Of a stretch of 10,533 bases of DNA, positions 7,282 to 10,533 are shown piece by piece. The translations under genes and the position numbers were made by a program. This DNA comes from CAZDJQ01 sp964505765 (GTDB lineage Bacteria > Patescibacteriota > Microgenomatia > UBA12405 > JAHJSD01). The notes beneath the pieces were generated by a model. It ran no database searches. It worked only from the letters and a program-made list of their open reading frames with translations, and was not told the DNA's origin. The stretch's first letter is position 1. Every line of letters begins with the position of its first letter. The stretch covers positions 1 through 10,533 of the forward strand of contig CAZDJQ010000028.1 in the NCBI GenBank assembly GCA_964505765.1. The letters are read 5' to 3'.

Positions 7282-7848
7282 TTATTTTTTTAATTGTTCA
7301 AGATCAATCTCTTCCAGCTCATCTCCGGTATCTTTATAAACTTGTCCGTCTTCCTGTCTGATTCTGTCAATAAACAGCACTCCGTTTAAATGATCAAGTT
7401 CATGCTGAAAGACAATTGCCATAAAACCGGGTAATTCTTCTTCTTTTTCTGCTAATTCATTATCTTCATTAATCACCTGATACTTTACTTTTATCTCCAA
7501 CCAACGCTTAACTGTTCCGTAAACATCTGGAAAAGAAAGACAACCCTCAAAAAAGTCCTGCCTGTCTCCGGCTTCGGTAATTAATTGCGGATAACTTTTG
7601 TCTTTTTCGTGACTAACAATTTGTGGATTTATATAAACATGAACATGGTCATGGTCAGCAATGGCAAAAACTCTTTTTTTTGCTCCAACCTGAGGAGCGG
7701 ATAAACCGACTCCATTTTCAGCCGCCAATAAACTTTTTTTCAACTTGCTGACTAAATCCAATAATTCCTGATCAACCTGTTGAACGGATTCGCATTCATA
7801 ACGGAGCTTTTTATCCGGATAAGTAACTATTGCTTTATTTTTTTTCAT
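7282..7848 (-). CDS. def: Peptide deformylase
   Basis: Metalloenzyme that removes the N-formyl group from nascent proteins. In 188 residues all three family motifs are present: GVGLSAPQVG (46-55; usually GxGLAAPQ), EGCLSFP (101-107) and HELDHLNG (149-156). The metal ligands are C103, H149 and H153 and the catalytic acid is E150. The IVTYPDKKLR start (7-16) aligns with the usual N-terminus, so the ATG at 7848 is plausible, although no good Shine-Dalgarno precedes it. Its start overlaps the 3' end of rpmB by 14 nt, implying one transcript and coupled translation. The C-terminal tail after about residue 165 is acidic and looks like a small extension. Both genes act at the ribosome exit or in the ribosome. 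Confidence 0.95.
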   Translation of the reverse strand: MKKNKAIVTYPDKKLRYECESVQQVDQELLDLVSKLKKSLLAAENGVGLSAPQVGAKKRVFAIADHDHVHVYINPQIVSHEKDKSYPQLITEAGDRQDFFEGCLSFPDVYGTVKRWLEIKVKYQVINEDNELAEKEEELPGFMAIVFQHELDHLNGVLFIDRIRQEDGQVYKDTGDELEEIDLEQLKK

Positions 7849-8056
7849 TTTCAGGCGGTTGTTTAAACATTAATCCCTCGGTTTTCATCCGTTTTATACA
7901 ACTAGTGCATAACTTCTCGGTTACTTTCTCCCCGCTGGGGGTATAATAAGTTATTTTCTGAACATTCGGGTGGAATCTTCTAATAGTTTTATTCTCGGCA
8001 TGAGAAATTTTTCTCCCTTTTATTGAACTTTTTGAACAACGCTGACATCTCGGCAT
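7835..8056 (-). CDS. rpmB: Large ribosomal subunit protein bL28, four-cysteine form
   Basis: The 73 residues begin MPRCQRCSKS and carry the bL28 pattern: GRKISHAENKTIRRFHPNVQ (14-33) followed by a beta strand and a C-terminal CTSC. Cysteines C4, C7, C50 and C53 form the pairs of the zinc-binding variant. I chose the ATG at 8056 instead of the longer frame opening at 8131, because the extra 25 residues are unlike bL28 and overlap the divergent M50 gene and the promoter. The gene heads an rpmB-def transcript driven by a promoter whose -35 lies in the M50 coding sequence; the predicted leader is only a few nucleotides. Confidence 0.92.
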   Translation of the reverse strand: MPRCQRCSKSSIKGRKISHAENKTIRRFHPNVQKITYYTPSGEKVTEKLCTSCIKRMKTEGLMFKQPPENEKK

Positions 8057-8070
8057 AATGCTGTTATAAT
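8042..8070 (+). promoter_or_regulatory. Promoter of the M50 protease gene (extended -10, near-leaderless)
   Basis: CTGACA (8042-8047, 5 of 6 to consensus) is followed after 17 bp by a perfect TATAAT (8065-8070), preceded by TGT to give an extended -10. The ATG at 8082 is 11 nt further on. It shares bases 8066-8070 with the opposing rpmB -10. Confidence 0.75.
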
Positions 8071-8094
8071 ACCAAAGTAGCATGTCTTTATCAA
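8066..8094 (-). promoter_or_regulatory. Promoter of rpmB-def (extended -10, near-leaderless)
   Basis: On the minus strand TTGATA (8094-8089, 5 of 6 to consensus) is separated by 17 bp from TATTAT (8071-8066), which is preceded by TGG to give an extended -10. The rpmB ATG starts 9 nt after the -10, so the transcript is almost leaderless. The -35 lies within codons 3-5 of the divergent M50 gene. Confidence 0.7.
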
Positions 8095-8666
8095 TCCTAT
8101 CAATCATTTCAATATTAATTGCGCTGACCATTCATGAATATGCTCATGCTTGGGCGGCTAACCAGCTGGGCGATCCGACTGCCCGCTTAGAAGGCCGAAT
8201 GACACTAAACCCTTTAGCCCACCTTGATCCAATTGGAACATTAACCCTGCTCATTTTTGGCGTCGGCTGGGGAAAACCTGTTCCAGTTGATTCCTATAAT
8301 CTTCAAAACAAACGTCGCGATGAAGCTCTAATTTCATTAGCCGGTCCGGGGAGTAATCTTATTTTCTCCCTGTTATTAGCCGGAATTAATCTAGTCTTCC
8401 CAATACCGATTTATTTGCTTCAGCCATTAATCGCCATTAATCTAGGATTGGGGTTTTTCAACCTTATTCCGCTTCACCCTTTAGACGGAAGCAAAATCCT
8501 GACCGGAATACTTCCTTTTGAAACTGCAGCTGAAGTTGAGGATATTTTAACCCAATTCAGCATTCCACTGCTTATTACATTATTCTTACCTTTATTCAAC
8601 GGCCGGTCACTGCTTGACATTTTACTTATCCCCAGCATTAATTTCCTCCTCCAAATTCTAATCTGA
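8082..8666 (+). CDS. Site-2 protease family (M50) intramembrane metalloprotease
   Basis: Short membrane zinc protease of the S2P/RseP superfamily, which cleaves substrates within the membrane, often in signalling. In 194 residues: HEYAH (18-22, the HExxH motif) in the first membrane segment; GRMTLNPLAHLDPIG (38-52); the GWGKPVPV loop (62-69) typical of the compact bacterial M50B subgroup; and NLIPLHPLDGSKIL (127-140), where D135 is the third zinc ligand. No PDZ or CBS domain is present. The ATG at 8082 sits 11 nt after a perfect extended -10, so the mRNA is probably near-leaderless. It is divergent from rpmB and followed 21 bp after its stop by the -35 of a small-RNA gene. The substrate cannot be inferred. 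Confidence 0.92.
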   Translation: MSLSILSIISILIALTIHEYAHAWAANQLGDPTARLEGRMTLNPLAHLDPIGTLTLLIFGVGWGKPVPVDSYNLQNKRRDEALISLAGPGSNLIFSLLLAGINLVFPIPIYLLQPLIAINLGLGFFNLIPLHPLDGSKILTGILPFETAAEVEDILTQFSIPLLITLFLPLFNGRSLLDILLIPSINFLLQILI

Positions 8667-8687
8667 ATTTTATTTTATTTAGACTAC

Positions 8688-8717
8688 TTGACAACTTAGT
8701 TAAATCCTGGTTAGAAT
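8688..8717 (+). promoter_or_regulatory. Promoter of the structured small RNA
   Basis: A perfect -35 TTGACA (8688-8693) is followed after 18 bp by TAGAAT (8712-8717, 5 of 6). The expected start site, about 6-7 nt downstream, is 8723-8724, exactly where the 11-bp closing stem of the RNA begins. Confidence 0.7.
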
Positions 8718-8722
8718 TAATC

Positions 8723-8874
8723 ATCCCGTTGGGACATTGACAATTAGGCGAGAGCTTTTCCTTCACAACTAATCTAAGGGAGAGCGGAGTTCACCAGTGA
8801 CTTACAATGTGATTGGTGACAGCTCACCCACTTTGATATTACAGGGAAAATTTCGCCTACTACCCCAACGGGAT
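8723..8874 (+). ncRNA. Structured small RNA, 6S-like architecture
   Basis: About 152 nt fold by eye into a single interrupted rod: ATCCCGTTGGG (8723-8733) pairs perfectly with CCCAACGGGAT (8864-8874); TAGGCGA (8745-8751) with TCGCCTA (8853-8859); TTTTCCTT (8756-8763) with AGGGAAAA (8843-8850, one G-U). Then comes a large near-symmetric internal loop (8764-8777 against 8830-8842), then GGGAGAGC (8778-8785) with GCTCACCC (8822-8829, one mismatch), TCACCA (8791-8796) with TGGTGA (8814-8819), and a 17-nt apical loop. A consensus-like promoter starts it at the closing stem, and a T-rich stretch follows it. The closing stem, central bubble and apical stem at this length match 6S RNA, which binds RNA polymerase as an open-promoter mimic. 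It lacks the SRP RNA core and tmRNA features. A mobile element with 11-bp inverted ends is the main alternative. That it is a structured RNA: about 0.75; that it is 6S: about 0.45. Confidence 0.65.
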
Positions 8875-8893
8875 CTTTGTATTTCTATTTAAT

Positions 8894-8917
8894 CCACTAT
8901 CCCCCATCCATTATCCA
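8894..8917. repeat. Degenerate heptamer repeat upstream of the tRNA cluster
   Basis: Units of seven bases, ACTATCC, CCCATCC, ATTATCC and a decayed fourth, match the ACTATCC units of the in-gene array at 6551-6585. The array covers the spacer between the small RNA and the tRNA promoter, including the position expected for the tRNA -35. Confidence 0.6.
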
Positions 8918-8930
8918 TTCTGATATTCTT

Positions 8931-8939
8931 TGATATAAT
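8931..8939 (+). promoter_or_regulatory. Extended -10 promoter of the tRNA cluster
   Basis: TGATATAAT is a perfect extended -10, placing the start site near 8946, a few bases before tRNA-Thr at 8949. The -35 position (about 8911-8916, TTATCC) is poor and lies in the heptamer repeat, so the extended element probably carries recognition. Confidence 0.7.
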
Positions 8940-8948
8940 AACTTTAGT

Positions 8949-9023
8949 GCCTGAGTAGCTCAGGGGCAGAGCAACCCCCTTGTAAGGGGTAGGTCGTCGG
9001 TTCAATTCCGACCTCAGGCTCCA
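8949..9023 (+). tRNA. tRNA-Thr (anticodon UGU)
   Basis: Complete cloverleaf: acceptor GCCTGAG (8949-8955) with CTCAGGC (9013-9019); D stem GCTC/GAGC; anticodon stem ACCCC (8974-8978) with GGGGT (8986-8990); 7-nt loop with TGT at 8981-8983; T stem GTCGG/CCGAC around TTCAATT. The discriminator T9020 is followed by an encoded CCA (9021-9023). First gene of a three-tRNA transcript. Confidence 0.95.
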
Positions 9024-9024
9024 A

Positions 9025-9096
9025 GCTCCCGTAGCTTAACGGATAAAGCACTGGTCTTCGGAACCAGGGATGAGGGTTCGATTCCTTCCGGGAGTA
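9025..9096 (+). tRNA. tRNA-Arg (anticodon UCG)
   Basis: Begins 1 nt after the tRNA-Thr CCA. Acceptor GCTCCCG (9025-9031) pairs with CGGGAGT (9089-9095), with a G-U wobble at position 1-72; D stem GCTT/AAGC with GG in the loop; anticodon stem CTGGT/ACCAG with loop CTTCGGA and TCG at 9058-9060; T stem GAGGG/CCTTC (one G-U) around TTCGATT. Discriminator A9096; CCA is not encoded. It would read CGA and related CGN codons. Confidence 0.93.
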
Positions 9097-9116
9097 CACA
9101 TTTTTACCGAAGAGCA

Positions 9117-9201
9117 GGAGGAGTCGCATAGCGGCCAATTGCACATGCTTGGAAAGCATGAACCCGTCAGGGTTGCGTGGGTTCAAATCCCACCTCCTCC
9201 G
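9117..9201 (+). tRNA. tRNA-Ser (anticodon GGA)
   Basis: Type II tRNA with a long variable arm. Acceptor GGAGGAG (9117-9123) pairs with CTCCTCC (9194-9200); D stem GCA/TGC; anticodon stem CATGC/GCATG with loop TTGGAAA and GGA at 9151-9153; variable arm AACCC/GGGTT (9161-9174); T stem GTGGG/CCCAC around TTCAAAT. Discriminator G9201, as expected for serine; CCA is not encoded. Reads UCC and UCU codons. Confidence 0.95.
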
Positions 9202-9245
9202 CAGAATCTAACTACGCTCGTTTAGAAAATAGATTATTAAAAACC

Positions 9246-9578
9246 ATGGAAGAACTAGGAACAAATTTTGAAAAACAATCAAAGGTAACAGAAGAAGAAA
9301 AGTTATCTTCTACAATTAGACATCGATCTCTTAAACTCAAAGAACATTTTGGGACACTAAATCAAGAAGGGTTTGACGAGCTTTTATCTTTTGATTTTCA
9401 GGCTCATCTACAAGAGAATCCACCGATTAAAGAAATATTTTCACCACAGGAAGAGCTAGCCAGAATAAGAAGTCTACCGAGAGAAGACAAGCGGGAAGCT
9501 CTTGATATTTTCAAGCAAAGATTGGCAACTCAAAGAAAGGCATGGGACGATGCAGACGTTTTATCGAACGAAGTATAG
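9246..9578 (+). CDS. Hypothetical protein, probable N-terminal fragment of a frameshifted gene
   Basis: I do not recognise the family. The 110 residues starting at ATG 9246 are hydrophilic and charged, with predicted helices and no signal peptide or membrane segment. The frame is open back to an ATG inside tRNA-Ser (9177), but that start is implausible; 9246 lies 44 nt past the tRNA. No convincing Shine-Dalgarno is seen; transcription may run on from the tRNA promoter. The last sensible residues are about QRLATQRKAW (91-100). After that the frame gives DDADVLSNEV and stops, while the -1 frame continues into the next open frame at the same point. The likely intact gene is 9246-10528, about 427 residues, broken by loss of one G in the GGG at 9544-9546. 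Bases look more A-rich and arginine codons more AGA-biased than in upstream genes (by eye). Confidence 0.6.
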   Translation: MEELGTNFEKQSKVTEEEKLSSTIRHRSLKLKEHFGTLNQEGFDELLSFDFQAHLQENPPIKEIFSPQEELARIRSLPREDKREALDIFKQRLATQRKAWDDADVLSNEV

Positions 9579-10528
9579 AATTTAACCACAGTATTCCAAA
9601 AGATAAATTAATTGATTTAGTTGATCAGTTTAGTTCACCTTATGGCTTTACTAAAGAACAGAAACAAATAGCCGAGCAGTTAATTGATGGATATTACGAA
9701 CAACGCCGGAGAGCATTAGATGCGAGACAACAGCACCCAGAAGATATTGAATTGATAAATAAATTGACAGGTGTAGATTTGGGTAGAAATGAAAATGTCC
9801 GCGTGTCCGTCGGACCAATGACTATTGATATTGATACAAACGGATTTAACTCGGGAAGATTGTTTGAAAGATCGGAAAAACCTGTGATCGGTTTTAAAAG
9901 CGGAGGATTCGCTTCCCAAAGTACAGGAGAAAGTCCAGTTTACTACACGGTTGTCAATCAAGATAGGTGGATTAGGTGGGCACACTATATGGATCCCTCG
10001 GGTGAAAAGACACGCAAACACGAGCACGAACACCAAAAAAATAAATTGTTTGAAGCAGTCTTTGAAAATCAAATTAGTGAGAAAGAAAGTGACGACTTGT
10101 ATTCAAATTATCAAACAGAACAAGACCCTGACATAAAAAGAACTATTCTTAAAGATTACTTTCGTCATAGAAGAGCAGAGGCACTAGAAGAAGCAAAAGA
10201 TGAAATTACAGCCTGTCTTTACGACAGATCTCTTTCAATTTTGAAATCACAATTGGCAGGATTGTTTTTCAAACAAGAGGGTGGTCCCTATGACTATCTT
10301 GATTTCTTGCGTGATTTTGAGTCGAAAAAGGATGACACTTTGTACCAAGAAACATCACAGCAAATGTTAGTGAAAGAATATAGAGCAATTATCGAAGAAG
10401 CTGTTGATTCATTCGCAAGATTAACAAAAAAAGGCAAATATTCTGAACAAGAAGCAATTGCCCTCTTAACAGATAAATCCCTTTCTGATTGGCCAAAGAC
10501 TGTAAAACGTTTATTAGAGCAGAAATAG
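9542..10528 (+). CDS. Hypothetical protein with HEHEH (zincin-like HExxH) motif, probable C-terminal part of a frameshifted gene
   Basis: Family not recognised. The 328 residues (from the in-frame ATG 9542, not a credible independent start: the nearest purine-rich stretch is 1 nt away) comprise a helical segment (about 8-75), a small beta-type region (about 85-145, with VSVGPMTIDIDTNGF and PVIGFKSGG), then R158-K-H160-E-H-E-H164-QKN (10019-10033), which fits the zinc-protease HExxH consensus. About 55 residues on, EEAKDEITACL (216-226) offers acidic residues that could give a third metal ligand, as in gluzincins. The rest is helical. No signal peptide or membrane segment is visible in either part, so it is probably cytoplasmic. 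The -1 overlap with the preceding frame suggests one original gene. An AGGAG overlapping the stop suggests another gene follows. Peptidase activity is inferred from the motif alone. Confidence 0.65.
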   Translation: MGRCRRFIERSIEFNHSIPKDKLIDLVDQFSSPYGFTKEQKQIAEQLIDGYYEQRRRALDARQQHPEDIELINKLTGVDLGRNENVRVSVGPMTIDIDTNGFNSGRLFERSEKPVIGFKSGGFASQSTGESPVYYTVVNQDRWIRWAHYMDPSGEKTRKHEHEHQKNKLFEAVFENQISEKESDDLYSNYQTEQDPDIKRTILKDYFRHRRAEALEEAKDEITACLYDRSLSILKSQLAGLFFKQEGGPYDYLDFLRDFESKKDDTLYQETSQQMLVKEYRAIIEEAVDSFARLTKKGKYSEQEAIALLTDKSLSDWPKTVKRLLEQK

Positions 10529-10531
10529 GAG
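10527..10531 (+). promoter_or_regulatory. Possible ribosome binding site of a gene beyond the window
   Basis: AGGAG overlaps the TAG stop (10526-10528) of the HEHEH gene and ends two bases before the window edge, the position expected for the Shine-Dalgarno of a closely coupled next gene. The start codon is not visible. Confidence 0.3.
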
Positions 10532-10533
10532 TT

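Noticed and set aside
8057..8131. 25-residue N-terminal extension of bL28
   Set aside because: bL28 begins at MPRC; the extension is antisense to the M50 gene and covers the promoter.
8723..8874. SRP RNA or tmRNA identity for the structured region
   Set aside because: The conserved SRP domain IV core (GGAAGCAGCC type) and the tRNA-like ends or tag frame of tmRNA are absent.
8723..8874. Insertion element with 11-bp terminal inverted repeats
   Set aside because: No target-site duplication is visible, the interior is paired through nested helices, and a promoter starts exactly at one end; kept only as an alternative.
9177..9245. In-frame ATG inside tRNA-Ser as start of the downstream gene
   Set aside because: It lies in the T arm of a well-formed tRNA, so translation from it would conflict with tRNA processing; the ATG at 9246 is used instead.
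9530..9548. Programmed -1 frameshift site
   Set aside because: No X XXY YYZ slippery heptamer is present; a one-base loss in GGG is the simpler explanation.
1..10533. CRISPR arrays or integrase/transposase genes
   Set aside because: No regularly spaced repeats and no recombinase motifs were seen on either strand; the only repeats are the palindrome and heptamers.

Overview
The window reads as a piece of a draft bacterial genome assembly; it contains two runs of exactly 100 N (1830-1929, 5858-5957) that look like scaffold placeholders. Moderate-to-low GC, very tight packing (overlapping genes, convergent stops 1 nt apart), a short mreB-mreC-PBP2 elongasome cluster without mreD, an O-antigen-ligase-like protein carrying its own TPR tail, and a hypothetical HExxH protein together suggest the Candidate Phyla Radiation (Patescibacteria, perhaps Microgenomates). 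That placement is inferred from gene style, not from a tree.

Layout. Minus strand, 5296 down to 79: mreB - mreC - PBP2 (mrdA-like) - proS, one probable operon closed by an intrinsic terminator at 19-50. It makes the cytoskeletal filament, its membrane partner and the transpeptidase of lateral wall growth, plus prolyl-tRNA synthetase. Divergent from mreB, plus strand 5328-7280: a polytopic Wzy/O-antigen-ligase-like protein with C-terminal TPRs, whose coding sequence contains a perfect 28-bp palindrome and a five-copy 7-bp tandem repeat. Convergent with it, minus strand 8056 down to 7282: rpmB (bL28) and def (peptide deformylase), overlapping. Divergent from rpmB, plus strand 8082-8666: an M50 site-2 protease. 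The 25 bp between rpmB and the M50 gene hold two overlapping extended -10 elements, one per strand, each with a good -35 inside the other gene.

Plus strand 8688-8874: a consensus-like promoter (TTGACA, 18 bp, TAGAAT) followed, at the predicted start site, by about 152 nt that fold into one long interrupted rod with a perfect 11-bp closing stem and a large central bubble. This is a strong small-RNA candidate with 6S-like architecture. Then come a degenerate heptamer array, an extended -10 promoter and three tandem tRNA genes: Thr(UGU), Arg(UCG), Ser(GGA). The last 1.3 kb holds an unrecognised gene that appears split by a single-base (-1) frameshift at about 9545. Its 3' part carries HEHEH, a match to the zincin HExxH motif. 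An AGGAG overlaps its stop codon and hints at another gene just past the window.

The best candidates for something undescribed are the 6S-like RNA, the symmetric divergent promoter, the in-frame palindrome, and the frameshifted HEHEH-protein family.
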